From: JAJPKK01 sp035311445
GTDB taxonomy: Bacteria; Pseudomonadota; Alphaproteobacteria; Rhizobiales; Xanthobacteraceae
Length of the DNA: 64,000 nt
Direction: 5' to 3'
Assembly (NCBI GenBank): GCA_035311445.1
Contig: DATGCX010000031.1
Location: forward strand, 1-64,000
This document shows, piece after piece, positions 24,646 through 32,928 of the stretch. The notes beneath the pieces are model-generated. The model saw only the letters and a list, made by a program, of their open reading frames with translations, was not told where the DNA came from and ran no database searches. Position 1 is the stretch's first letter, and each line of letters begins with the position of its first letter. The translations under genes and the position numbers were made by a program.

Positions 24646-25521
24646 ATGAAAATTGTCGGCTTCACCAAGGACGATGGCCTGCGGATCGGCGTCATCGAGG
24701 GTAATGAGGTGGTCGATGTCCAGGCGGTCGATCCGTCAATGCCGAATGATCTTGGCGCGGTGCTCAGGGAACACAACGGCGATCTCCAGGCGCTTGCTGA
24801 TATTGCTAACCTTGCGCCGTCGTCGGCTAGGCGGCCATTCGCAGGATTGCGGTATGCGCTGCCGGTGGCGCGACCCGGCAAGATCATCTGCCTCGGCCTC
24901 AACTACCTGGAGCACGTTAAGGAAGGGCCGAACGCCGCAAACGTACCCAAATTCCCGACGCTGTTCGCGCGCGGCCTCAATTCCGTGGTGCCGCACGAGT
25001 ATCCGTTGACTCGCCCGCGCGTCTCCGAAACATTCGATTATGAAGCCGAAATGGTGGTCGTGATCGGCAAGCGTGCCAAACATATGGCGCTCGAAAATGC
25101 GCTTTCCTGCGTCGCCGGTTTTACGTGTGCGAACGAGGGCTCGATCCGCGAATTCCAGCGCCACACGACGCAATGGCACATGGGCAAGAACTTCGACAAC
25201 AGTGGCAGCATCGGGCCGTGGGTCGTCACCGCCGACGAGTTGCCGCCGGGCGGCAAGGGCCTCAGGATCGAGAGCCGGATCAACGGCAAGGTGATGCAGT
25301 CCGACAACACCGCGAACATGATGTTTCCGGTCGCCGAAACCATCGTCTATGCGACTCAGGGCATCACGCTCGAGCCCGGCGATCTCCTGCTCACGGGCAC
25401 GCCATCGGGCGTTGGCCATGCCCGCAAGCCGCCAGCCTGGATGCGGAACGGCGACGTTTGTGAGATCGAGATCGAGGGGATCGGCATCCTGCGCAATCCG
25501 GTCGAGGACGAAAAAGCGTGA
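24646..25521 (+). CDS. Fumarylacetoacetate hydrolase-family protein (possible fumarylpyruvate hydrolase)
   Basis: A 291-residue protein with the FAH C-terminal fold: CLGLNYLEHVKE, FDYEAEMVVVIGKRAKHM (metal-binding Glu), TCANEGSIREFQ, GKNFDNSGSIGPWVVTADEL and LLTGTPSGVG. The family cleaves C-C bonds of beta-diketo or enol acids. With a gentisate dioxygenase at 27777 and the liv/amidohydrolase operon opposite, cleavage of fumarylpyruvate or maleylpyruvate is a reasonable role. Related decarboxylases or isomerases are alternatives. Confidence 0.88.
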   Translation: MKIVGFTKDDGLRIGVIEGNEVVDVQAVDPSMPNDLGAVLREHNGDLQALADIANLAPSSARRPFAGLRYALPVARPGKIICLGLNYLEHVKEGPNAANVPKFPTLFARGLNSVVPHEYPLTRPRVSETFDYEAEMVVVIGKRAKHMALENALSCVAGFTCANEGSIREFQRHTTQWHMGKNFDNSGSIGPWVVTADELPPGGKGLRIESRINGKVMQSDNTANMMFPVAETIVYATQGITLEPGDLLLTGTPSGVGHARKPPAWMRNGDVCEIEIEGIGILRNPVEDEKA

Positions 25522-25597
25522 TTGGTCTGTGACCGTGCGAACGAACTGGCGGATTATTTTAGAAGCGATCAGATCGCGGGCTGAGGGCATTAGTAGC

Positions 25598-26035
25598 ATG
25601 AAACGCGGGTTATTCAGGCTTTGGGTTGTTTTGTCAGTTTGCTGGGTCGGAGGTATTACAGCCGTAGGCGTTCCAATGGCCATTCAACAGGTCAAAACAG
25701 GAACCTACAAACTGAGCAAAGACAGCACAGCTAAATCGCCAATATTTGAGCACGCCAACCCGTTTGATAAATATGACGGCGGTTGGATCGAAGTACAAAT
25801 TCCTGATGGTAGCGAACTTTACCTTTACCAGCCACCCGCTCTGGACCACTCAGTAGAGCTGCACTTGGAAAACGAACAGCAGTCACTTGTTGATGAATTT
25901 AGGCGACAACGTTGGTGGCGGTACTGGGGCTTTGCGTGGCCGTGGCTTACAGCAACTTTTTTGCCCGTCATCAGCTTGCTTGTTCTAGGCCGTGCCCTGC
26001 TGTGGGTGGCTGACGGGTTCAGCAACCCTGCCTGA
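25598..26035 (+). CDS. Two-helix membrane protein of unknown function
   Basis: A 145-residue protein starts at the ATG at 25598 behind GAGGG. One transmembrane helix at the N-terminus (LWVVLSVCWVGGITAVGVPM) and one near the C-terminus (WPWLTATFLPVISLLVLGRA) frame a soluble loop of about 75 residues. It is the first gene of an AT-richer insertion in the aromatic region. I recognise no family. It may belong with the next two genes. Confidence 0.6.
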   Translation: MKRGLFRLWVVLSVCWVGGITAVGVPMAIQQVKTGTYKLSKDSTAKSPIFEHANPFDKYDGGWIEVQIPDGSELYLYQPPALDHSVELHLENEQQSLVDEFRRQRWWRYWGFAWPWLTATFLPVISLLVLGRALLWVADGFSNPA

Positions 26036-26100
26036 CGTTGGGGGTAGCCGGGAACCGCTGAGACGTGCTACTATGCCTAGTGAACGCAAACAGGTGCACG

Positions 26101-26376
26101 ATGACTACGCTTAAAGATAAAGAAATCAAAGAGATTGTGCAGAAGGTTGCGGAGGGCAATCACGTTGATATAGATGAAAAAGACATCTCAACCGCACCTG
26201 CCATTGACAGCGCCGGGCCCGATGCAATCGAAGTCATTGTTTCAATAGTGCCCTATCAATTCAAAGCCGCGGGCAGCACCTCATCACTGTTTGTTTCTCA
26301 GGTTCACCAGCGGTTGGCTGAGGCTGGTGAAGAACGCATGCCTATTGTTTGGTTTGGGGAAAAGCGTGCATCCTGA
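26101..26376 (+). CDS. Small protein of unknown function preceding a HEPN gene
   Basis: A 91-residue soluble protein from the ATG at 26101 (AGGTG upstream). It is acidic at the start (EIVQKVAEGNHVDIDEKDIS) and ends PIVWFGEKRAS. Its stop overlaps the GTG start of the HEPN gene by 11 bases, a tight coupling typical of toxin-antitoxin or effector pairs. I do not recognise a domain. Confidence 0.6.
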   Translation: MTTLKDKEIKEIVQKVAEGNHVDIDEKDISTAPAIDSAGPDAIEVIVSIVPYQFKAAGSTSSLFVSQVHQRLAEAGEERMPIVWFGEKRAS

Positions 26377-26872
26377 CCCTCAGTGCCTATTTGATCAAGC
26401 AGACGCACTGATAGCTGGGCAGCTGAACGAAACCGACCTTAGGCGTGCAGTCTCGTCAGCCTATTACGGTGTGTTCCATTGTGTGCTCAGGCATGTGGCA
26501 GACACTGTTCTCGGGGCCGGTAATAGGGGCACCAACCTGTATCGGGCGGTTTACAGCGGTATCGCGCATGAGCAGTTGAGGACCGTTTGTCATAAGCTTG
26601 GTGGCCCTAAACCCGACGACAAGATAGTAAAAGGTCATGCTCCTAACGGTGGCTTTGGGCAAATCATTATTTTTGCGACGCTGACCTTGAACCTTCAGGA
26701 CCAGCGCAAGTACGCTGATTATAACCCAGTGCGCCCGTTTCTAAGCCCTACTGCTGCTGCGGAAGCCGTCACCAATGCACGGGACGCAGTCAAGTACTTT
26801 GAGGAGGCAAGGCCCGAGCAGCGCGGGGCTTTTATTGCGCTGTTAGCCATGAAACTACGAAATGAGAGTTGA
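26366..26872 (+). CDS. HEPN-like domain protein
   Basis: A 168-residue helical protein. The GTG at 26366 sits behind GGGGAAAAGC and gives the natural N-terminus VHPDPQCLFDQADALI. LRRAVSSAYYGVFHCVLRHV is the characteristic HEPN/MNT-partner helix, and a second basic helix has RAVYSGIAHEQLRTVCH. A canonical R-x4-6-H RNase motif is not exact, so toxicity is uncertain. It overlaps the preceding small gene and sits in AT-richer sequence. Confidence 0.65.
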   Translation: MHPDPQCLFDQADALIAGQLNETDLRRAVSSAYYGVFHCVLRHVADTVLGAGNRGTNLYRAVYSGIAHEQLRTVCHKLGGPKPDDKIVKGHAPNGGFGQIIIFATLTLNLQDQRKYADYNPVRPFLSPTAAAEAVTNARDAVKYFEEARPEQRGAFIALLAMKLRNES

Positions 26873-26929
26873 TTGCCGGCCCCGTGGTGCGTTGAAATAA
26901 ATAAGGAGGCCTGAGGCCACCTATCAAGG

Positions 26930-26958
26930 TCAAGCGATTTGAGCCAAAGGTCGCTTGA
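26930..26958. repeat. Perfect 8-bp inverted repeat downstream of the HEPN gene
   Basis: TCAAGCGA (26930-26937) and TCGCTTGA (26951-26958) are exact reverse complements around a 13-base loop, 58 bases after the HEPN stop and 36 bases before the convergent gene's stop. No T-run follows, so it is at best a weak bidirectional terminator. Confidence 0.4.
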
Positions 26959-26994
26959 AATTGTAGTCGGGATCCACTGTCTCTCGACGCGCCT

Positions 26995-27600
26995 TTAACC
27001 CAGCTTCTGCCCCTTAAGCCAGCCTTCGCTGCGGCGATACAGCGCCGCCACTTCCGGTCCGTCGAGACCCGGCATGTCGGGCTTCACCTTGTAGCCGATA
27101 CGGGTCTGCAGGTAGGCAAGGTGGCGGTAGCCCTCGGGGAATCGAGCGAGCAGGTCCTTGTCCAGATCGAGCCGGGCGGCCGGGTCCACCGGATCGAGGC
27201 GGTCTTTTTCGTAGATAGGCTGGCGCAGCACCAGGCCCCATCGGTCGTAGCGCTTCTCCAGGAAGTCGTAGAAGCGCCCGGTGCAGACCACGTCGCAGAC
27301 GACATTTTCGACGGTTGCGCGCTGTGAGATCGTCATCTTGGTCTGGGCGATCGCGCGCACGCCAACAATATCGATCGATGAGCCACCGAGGAAATGCAGG
27401 ATGCGCACGCCGCGCTCGTAGCCCTCCTGGCTCACCTTGATGAATTCATCCGCGCTGCCCTGGAACCAGGTCGCCATCATGCGCCCGTCGTCGTGCCACA
27501 CGGTGCGGAAGCGCTCCCACATGAGGGCGTCGCGCCACACCGCCCAGTTTTCGATGAGCTGGCGGATGACGCGGTGGTCTTCGACTTCATTGGCTTTCAT
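26995..27600 (-). CDS. NTF2/SnoaL-like protein
   Basis: A 201-residue protein from the ATG at 27600. The NTF2-like cone fold is suggested by VIRQLIENWAVWRDALMWER, VWHDDGRMMATWFQGSADEF, the buried core TKMTISQRATVENVVCDVVC and GRFYDFLEKRYDRWGLVLRQ. Such proteins occur as ring-hydroxylating dioxygenase small subunits, isomerases or hydratases. It is divergent from the gentisate dioxygenase, with about 175 bases between starts. A hydratase or isomerase step of aromatic breakdown is possible but not shown. Confidence 0.75.
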   Translation of the reverse strand: MKANEVEDHRVIRQLIENWAVWRDALMWERFRTVWHDDGRMMATWFQGSADEFIKVSQEGYERGVRILHFLGGSSIDIVGVRAIAQTKMTISQRATVENVVCDVVCTGRFYDFLEKRYDRWGLVLRQPIYEKDRLDPVDPAARLDLDKDLLARFPEGYRHLAYLQTRIGYKVKPDMPGLDGPEVAALYRRSEGWLKGQKLG

Positions 27601-27776
27601 GTGGTCCTCGGGCGGCCCATCAGGGCGATCGGGCAGTGTCGATGTAGCGAGGCGAATGCCTCGCTGGCAAGCCGCACAACTCTGACGCGCCGTTTTGCGC
27701 GCCATCGGGCGCTATTTCGGCATAGGCGTGCAGCCGCTATATAGAGCGCAAGCGATCCCAAGCCCCGGAGGACCAT

Positions 27777-28844
27777 ATGGCGGCAGCGGAACATGCGGCC
27801 GACCCCAAGCACAACGTGCAGGCGGCACGGCAGGCCTATTACGACCGCATTTCCAAGTACGACATGGCGCCGCTATGGGAAAAGCTGCGGGACCTGGTTG
27901 CCAACGAACCCAGGACCCAATGTGCGCCGGCGATCTGGCGGTTCCGCGACGTCAAGGCCATGGTGTTGGAGTCCGCGGAGTTGATCTCGGCCAAAGAAGC
28001 GGAGCGGCGGGTGCTGGTGCTGGAAAATCCGGCGCTGCGCGGCCAATCGCGGATCACCCAGACGCTCTATGCGGGGTTGCAGCTCATCATGCCGGGCGAA
28101 GTCGCTCCTGCGCATCGCCATACTGCCTCGGCGATCCGCTTTATCGTCGACGGTGCGGGTGCCTATACCTCGGTCGAGGGCGAGCGCACTTACATGTCGC
28201 CGGGTGACTTCGTATTGACCGCCAATTGGGCAACGCATGACCACGGCAATACGACCGACCAGCCAATGATCTGGCTCGACGTGCTCGACCTGCCGACCGT
28301 CAACTTCTTCGAGACGATGTTCGCCGAACATCTCGACGACGAGAGCCAGGTGGTGCGGCATCAGGATGGCGACTCGGTCGCCTTCTTCGCCTCCGGGGTA
28401 CTGCCCGACGGCGCGCAGGTGGGTGCTCGTGGATGGATGAAGCGGAGCCCGATCGTCAACTACACCTATGCGCGTACCCGACCGGTCCTGGAGCGCCTCT
28501 ACAGGGCGGGCGATGTCGACAAGCGTCACGGCGCTCGGGTGCGCTACGCCAATCCGGTGACCGGCGGCTGGGTGATGCCCACCATGGGGGCGCAGCTTGC
28601 GCTGCTGCCGGCCGGCTTTGCAGGCGACAGCTACCGCGCGACCGACGGTACCATCTTCGTGTGCGTAGAAGGCGAGGGCGCCACCAGGATCGGCGACAAG
28701 GAATTCGCCTGGAGTCCGGGCGATGTCTTCGTCGCGCCGCCTTGGCAGCACTACGCGCATACGGCCGCGCAGGAATCGGTACTGTTCTCGATCTCCGACC
28801 GGCCCGCCCAGGAAGTACTCGGTATCTGGCGCGAGATTAATTGA
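27777..28844 (+). CDS. Gentisate 1,2-dioxygenase-like bicupin
   Basis: A 355-residue bicupin starting behind GGAGGACCAT. The N-terminal cupin keeps the iron site: PAHRHTASAIRFIVDGAGAY and WATHDHGNTTDQPMIWLDVL. The C-terminal cupin (FVCVEGEGATRIGDKEFAWS, then PPWQHYAHTA) also retains His residues. Length and the HRHTASAIRF motif fit gentisate or salicylate 1,2-dioxygenases, which open the ring of 2,5-dihydroxybenzoate with Fe(II). The FAH gene 2.3 kb upstream could act later in this pathway; no maleylpyruvate isomerase is seen. Confidence 0.87.
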   Translation: MAAAEHAADPKHNVQAARQAYYDRISKYDMAPLWEKLRDLVANEPRTQCAPAIWRFRDVKAMVLESAELISAKEAERRVLVLENPALRGQSRITQTLYAGLQLIMPGEVAPAHRHTASAIRFIVDGAGAYTSVEGERTYMSPGDFVLTANWATHDHGNTTDQPMIWLDVLDLPTVNFFETMFAEHLDDESQVVRHQDGDSVAFFASGVLPDGAQVGARGWMKRSPIVNYTYARTRPVLERLYRAGDVDKRHGARVRYANPVTGGWVMPTMGAQLALLPAGFAGDSYRATDGTIFVCVEGEGATRIGDKEFAWSPGDVFVAPPWQHYAHTAAQESVLFSISDRPAQEVLGIWREIN

Positions 28845-28853
28845 GCTTTATCC

Positions 28854-28946
28854 TGTAGCCCGCATTGAGCGCAGCGAAATGCGGGGGACGGCCTCTCCAG
28901 GCGGCGCGGCCGGTCCCGGATGTCGCTGCGCTCCATCCGGGCTACA
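28854..28946. repeat. REP-like palindrome (TGTAG...CTACA), 93 bp
   Basis: Outer arms of 24 bases pair with only two mismatches: the left begins TGTAGCCCGCATTGAGCGCA and the right ends GCTCCATCCGGGCTACA. It lies between the convergent dioxygenase and YciI-like genes and could form a long hairpin acting as a shared terminator. It is the best-preserved copy of this element here. Confidence 0.75.
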
Positions 28947-28957
28947 TGATGCACGCG

Positions 28958-29242
28958 TCACCGCTTCTTATTGTAGTAATGCACGTCCACCGTCTCCCAC
29001 ACGCTGTTGATGTGGTAGGGATCGCTGTCGGTGAACGCGTCAATGGCGGCACGGTTCTCGGCTTCCAGAATGAACAGGCTCCCCACCGGTGTTTCCCCGT
29101 CACCCGCCACCAGGGTGCCGGCTGTCATCACAGAGACCCCATGATGGCCGGCCTGGTCGAGATGAATGCGATGGGCGCGGTAGTGCTTCGCGCGGGTTGC
29201 AAGCGCGTCCCTTCGGTCGACCGCGTGAATGACGAAGTGCAC
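28958..29242 (-). CDS. YciI-family protein
   Basis: A 94-residue alpha-beta barrel protein starting at a GTG behind GGAGG. Typical blocks are FVIHAVDRRDALATRAKHYR, HRIHLDQAG, SVMTAGTLVAGDGETPVGSL and DPYHINSVWETVDVHYY (conserved DPY/F segment). YciI proteins resemble muconolactone isomerase; a few act as dehalogenating or catabolic enzymes, but the role here is unknown. It neighbours the gentisate enzyme. Confidence 0.85.
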   Translation of the reverse strand: MHFVIHAVDRRDALATRAKHYRAHRIHLDQAGHHGVSVMTAGTLVAGDGETPVGSLFILEAENRAAIDAFTDSDPYHINSVWETVDVHYYNKKR

Positions 29243-29280
29243 GGCGTTTTTCCTCCGTTGCGGATCCCACGTCCGCAGTC

Positions 29281-29327
29281 CGTAGCTCGCATTGAGCGTA
29301 GCGAAATGCGGGGCGGTCCCGCTACAG
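29281..29327. repeat. Short REP-like element
   Basis: CGTAGCTCGCATTGAGCGTA followed by GCGAAATGCGGGGCGGTCCCGCTACA repeats the left arm of the 28854-28946 element with a shortened right part ending CTACA. It lies in the promoter region between the YciI gene and the LVIVD gene. Confidence 0.6.
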
Positions 29328-29478
29328 GCTTCAGCGTTCGCGCAAGCCGACCTTAGCCCTTTGCGGGCCGCATTGCATGGCGGCCCCCTTTCCGCCTCCC
29401 CGCCGTTCTGCGTTGTGTTAAGCTGTCCCGCGAGTGCGGACTTCGTAAGCAGAGCCGCATTACAGGGAGGTTTTGGCT

Positions 29479-30930
29479 ATGACGAAGCAATTGCATTGCT
29501 TGCCGCTTGTCATGGGTTTCGCCGCCGCGGCGTCGGTCGCGATGCCGGCGGCGGCACAGCAGCATATCGGTGATCAGCCCGAGGCGTTGAATATGCGTCT
29601 CGTCGGCTACAATGATTTGCAGGCCCGCAGCGCCTATCAGCCTGTCATCCAGAAGCAGGGCGATCGCTTCATCCTCTATGTCGGGCATCACGGCGGCAGC
29701 CGCGATATTCCGAAGCCCATGAACCCGATGACCGGGCAGGCCGAATTCAACGGCACCTCGATCGTGGATGTCACCGACCCAACCAGGCCGCGATACCTGA
29801 AGCACATTCCGGCAGTGCCGGGCCTGGGAGAGGCAGGCGGCGCCCAGATGGTGCGCACCTGCGCCGGCAAGGACCTGCCCAAGGGCGATCCCGACAAGTT
29901 CTATCTGCTGCGCGTATTGTGCGGGCAGGGGCATGAAATCTGGGACGTCACCGACCCGCCCAATCCGACCTTGCTCACCCAAATCGTCATGGGTCTGCGC
30001 GACACCCATAAGAACTGGTGGGAGTGCGACACCGGCATCGCTTATCTGGTCTCCGGCCCGCCCGGCTGGCGCGTCAAGCGCATGGCACAGATTTATGACC
30101 TCAGCGATCCAGCCAAGCCCGTGCACATCCGCGACTTCGGCCTGCCCGGCCAGGAGCCCGGCGCGACCGGCACCATCCCGGCCGACATGCATGGCCCTAT
30201 CTCCACAGGGCCGAAGGGCAATCGCGTCTATTTCGGCTACGGCACTGACAAGGGCGGCGTGATGCAGATCGTCGATCGCGAAAAGCTTCTCAACGGTCCG
30301 AAGGAGCCGACGCCCGAAAACCTGCGTTATCCGGAGATCGGCAAGCTCGAGCTCGCCGGCTGGTATGGTGCTCACACGACCTTCCCGATGCTGCAGATGA
30401 AGATCGACGAGTTCGTCAAGGACAAGGACGGGCAAACCCGCGACATCGTGATGATCGTCAACGAGCAGATCCGCAACGAGTGCCAGGAAGCTCGCCAGAT
30501 GGTGTGGTTCGCCGATGTCACTCTGGAAAAGACGCAGACGATGATTTCCACCTTCGTGGTGCCGGAGTCGATGGGCCACTTCTGCGACCGTGGCGGCCGC
30601 TTCGGCGCCCATTCGTCGAACGAGAGTATGGCGGACGTCTATTACAAGAAGATCGCCATGGTGGCCTTCTTCAACGCCGGCGTCCGCGCCATCGACGTGC
30701 GCAATCCGTACCAACCGAAGGAGATCGGCTACTACATCCCGGCGATCACGGAGGCGACCGACAAGCGCTGCATCCAAGTCGACGGCAAGGAGCGTTGCAA
30801 GGTTGCGATTCAGTCCAACAACGTGGAAACCGATGAGCGCGGCTATATCTACGTGGTGGACCGCGCCAACACCGGGCTGCATATCCTGGAGCTGACGGGC
30901 GACGCCCGCAAAGCGGCGGGATTGCCGTAG
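29479..30930 (+). CDS. Exported LVIVD/beta-propeller repeat protein
   Basis: A 483-residue protein starting at the ATG at 29479 (GGAGG upstream; the TTG at 29473 is less likely). The signal peptide ends PAAAQQ. The mature part has propeller-like repeats of the LVIVD type: GTSIVDVTDPTRPRYLKHIP, HEIWDVTDPPNPTLLTQI, AQIYDLSDPAKPVHIRDF and GVRAIDVRNPYQPKEIGYY. Such proteins are extracytoplasmic and lack a defined reaction. The full propeller looks intact. Confidence 0.85.
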   Translation: MTKQLHCLPLVMGFAAAASVAMPAAAQQHIGDQPEALNMRLVGYNDLQARSAYQPVIQKQGDRFILYVGHHGGSRDIPKPMNPMTGQAEFNGTSIVDVTDPTRPRYLKHIPAVPGLGEAGGAQMVRTCAGKDLPKGDPDKFYLLRVLCGQGHEIWDVTDPPNPTLLTQIVMGLRDTHKNWWECDTGIAYLVSGPPGWRVKRMAQIYDLSDPAKPVHIRDFGLPGQEPGATGTIPADMHGPISTGPKGNRVYFGYGTDKGGVMQIVDREKLLNGPKEPTPENLRYPEIGKLELAGWYGAHTTFPMLQMKIDEFVKDKDGQTRDIVMIVNEQIRNECQEARQMVWFADVTLEKTQTMISTFVVPESMGHFCDRGGRFGAHSSNESMADVYYKKIAMVAFFNAGVRAIDVRNPYQPKEIGYYIPAITEATDKRCIQVDGKERCKVAIQSNNVETDERGYIYVVDRANTGLHILELTGDARKAAGLP

Positions 30931-30944
30931 GCACGCGTCCTTGC

Positions 30945-30973
30945 TCCCTCCTCCGTTCTTCGCAGGGGAGGGA
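30945..30973. terminator. GC-rich hairpin after the LVIVD gene
   Basis: TCCCTC (30945-30950) pairs with GAGGGA (30968-30973), extended inward by about three more pairs. It lies 14 bases after the LVIVD stop and could block transcription from either side. There is no T-run, so the call is tentative. Confidence 0.35.
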
Positions 30974-31016
30974 TGGGGCCGCTCGAACAGGCTCCTGTGC
31001 GGAAATCACCCCCGGA

Positions 31017-31568
31017 TTAACTGCCTTGCCCTGACCGAACGTGACGCTTGATCGCATCCACTCGGTCCAACAGGTTTCCGGGTGGGATGTGAATCAGCTC
31101 AAAGCCGAAGTTACGGTAGGTCTCTTCGTGCACGCATTCGAAACGCAGTGATTCCTCAAGGCTGATCCGCCTCGCTTCCGTCGGCGTGACGAAGCCAAGT
31201 TTCTGCACGAAGAATACATGCTTCTGATAGATCGCCGTCGTTTCGACTCGCTTCAGTTCGCACGAAAGCGCGTCAGAGAGCGGGTGTCCGAGGTAAACCG
31301 CCAATGCAGCGGTGCAAATGGCCGATCGATCGTGAAACTGTACCTCGTCCGTCTCAAGAGATGCTCGAATCTGTCGCCGTCTCTGCAGTTCAGCAATCAA
31401 ATCGATGAAAGAGGGACGCTTCCATGGTTCGGCAACTCCACGCGCCTGCTCCAGCGTAATGACGTCAGTGGCTGACTCCTCGACGACACTGAAGCCGTCA
31501 AGCTCCAATTGACGGATGATCGCCGTCTTCCCCGAACCAGGAGCCCCTGTCAGTATGAACCTTCGCAT
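31017..31568 (-). CDS. AAA_28-like P-loop ATPase
   Basis: A 183-residue single-domain P-loop protein starting behind AAGGGC. Walker A is ILTGAPGSGKTAIIRQLE at residues 5-22; the VVEESATDVITLEQARG block and HDRSAICTAALAVYLG (Walker-B-like region with Asp-Arg) match the AAA_28 family of putative nucleoside or small-molecule kinases. The substrate is unknown. It is alone between convergent and unrelated genes. Confidence 0.82.
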   Translation of the reverse strand: MRRFILTGAPGSGKTAIIRQLELDGFSVVEESATDVITLEQARGVAEPWKRPSFIDLIAELQRRRQIRASLETDEVQFHDRSAICTAALAVYLGHPLSDALSCELKRVETTAIYQKHVFFVQKLGFVTPTEARRISLEESLRFECVHEETYRNFGFELIHIPPGNLLDRVDAIKRHVRSGQGS

Positions 31569-31671
31569 GCGCCCTTAGAATTGGTGCGCGGTCAGGGAGC
31601 AAGTTGGCCGCGCTGAATGCGACACCTTATGTCTTCGCGTTGCGTGGTGTCTGCCCGGATTGGTGGGCACT

Positions 31672-32919
31672 TCACCGCCGTAATTCCGCACGTCGCTGCT
31701 GCAGGAACCTTCGCACCGCCGGATCGGCCTCAAGCCCGATCGCGCGTTCATAGGCCTTGTCGGCAGCTTCCACGTCGCCAGTCAGCCGCAACAGCCCGGC
31801 ACGCGCTGCCCAAAAGGGCTGGTAGTCGGCCAACCGCCGATCGTCTGCGAGTGCGTCGAGCGCCGCGAGGCCGGCGGCAGCGCCATCCGTTTCCGCAATC
31901 GCGGTCGCCCGATTGATGGCGACGACCGGCGAGTCGGTTATCGCCAGCAGCGCGTCATACATGCGGGCGATCGCAGCCCAATCAGTTTGTCCTGATATTC
32001 GCCGCGCCGCGTGCGCCGACTGCACCGCGGCTTCGATCTGATAGCGGCCGATCATGCCGGTGCGGCTTGCCTTGCGCAGCAGCGCTTCGGCTTCGTCGAT
32101 CAGCTTATCGTTCCATGTGGATGGGTCCTGCTCAGCCAACGGCACATAGTCACCCCGCCCATTGCGCCGCGCCCCGCGCCGTGCCTCCGCATGCAGCATC
32201 AGCGCCAGAAGGCCGAGCGCTTCGGGTTCCTCAGGCAGCAGCGAAGCCACCAGCCGGCCGAGCCAGATGCCTTCGTCGCCGAGGTTGCGGCGGCGGGTTT
32301 CAGTGCTGGCCGGATCGGACCAGCCCTCGGCAAATGCCGCGTATATGGCCGCCAATACGGCGTCGAGGCGCGAGGCAAGGTCCGCACGTTCGGGCATCTG
32401 GAACGAAATGCCAGCCTCTCTGATCTTGTGCTTTGCTCGCACCAGGCGCTGGCTCATGGTGGCCGGGGAAACCAGAAAAGCTGACGCGATGGTCGCGGCA
32501 TCGAATCCCAGAACCGTCTGCAGCATGAGTGGCGACCGGATTGTTGGATCGATTGCTGGATGCGCGCAGACAAACATCAGCGCGAGACGATCGTCAGGGA
32601 TATCGATGCGATCGGCACTTTCCAGCAGTTCGTCAGAAATCAGCTGAATATGCCCAGCGACTTGCGCACTGCTGCGCCGGCGCCGGGCCGCATCGATCGT
32701 CTTGCGCCGCGCCACCGCCATCAGCCAGGCCTCTGGCCGATCAGGCACACCGTGTGCCGGCCAATCGAGAAGCGCGGCCGCGAAGGCGTCGGACAAGGCA
32801 TCCTCCGCCCCCGCCACATCGCCGGTGCGCCTCGCTAGGTAAGCGACGAGCTTGCCATAGCTCCGGCGCGCCGCCGCTTCGGCGGTCACCCAGGCATGCT
32901 CGTCGTCGGCCGCGGGCAT
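31672..32919 (-). CDS. RNA polymerase sigma factor, ECF42-type
   Basis: A 415-residue protein, twice the usual ECF length. Residues 1-170 hold sigma region 2 (KLVAYLARRTGDVAGAEDAL and PEAWLMAVARRKTIDAARRR) and region 4 (QTVLGFDAATIASAFLVSPA, TMSQRLVRAKHKIREAG). The C-terminal extension (RYQIEAAVQSAHAARRISGQ, AINRATAIAETDGAAAGLAA, then a TPR-like AADKAYERAIGLEAD) is the hallmark of the ECF42 group. The adjacent DGPF/YCII gene is the usual partner, and no anti-sigma factor is present. Confidence 0.9.
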   Translation of the reverse strand: MPAADDEHAWVTAEAAARRSYGKLVAYLARRTGDVAGAEDALSDAFAAALLDWPAHGVPDRPEAWLMAVARRKTIDAARRRRSSAQVAGHIQLISDELLESADRIDIPDDRLALMFVCAHPAIDPTIRSPLMLQTVLGFDAATIASAFLVSPATMSQRLVRAKHKIREAGISFQMPERADLASRLDAVLAAIYAAFAEGWSDPASTETRRRNLGDEGIWLGRLVASLLPEEPEALGLLALMLHAEARRGARRNGRGDYVPLAEQDPSTWNDKLIDEAEALLRKASRTGMIGRYQIEAAVQSAHAARRISGQTDWAAIARMYDALLAITDSPVVAINRATAIAETDGAAAGLAALDALADDRRLADYQPFWAARAGLLRLTGDVEAADKAYERAIGLEADPAVRRFLQQRRAELRR

Positions 32920-32928
32920 GTTCTTAAC

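Noticed and set aside
29353..30882. 509-codon open frame on the minus strand opposite the LVIVD-repeat gene
   Set aside because: It mirrors a well-supported gene in a GC-rich genome where antisense frames stay open; its translation shows no domain and no RBS.
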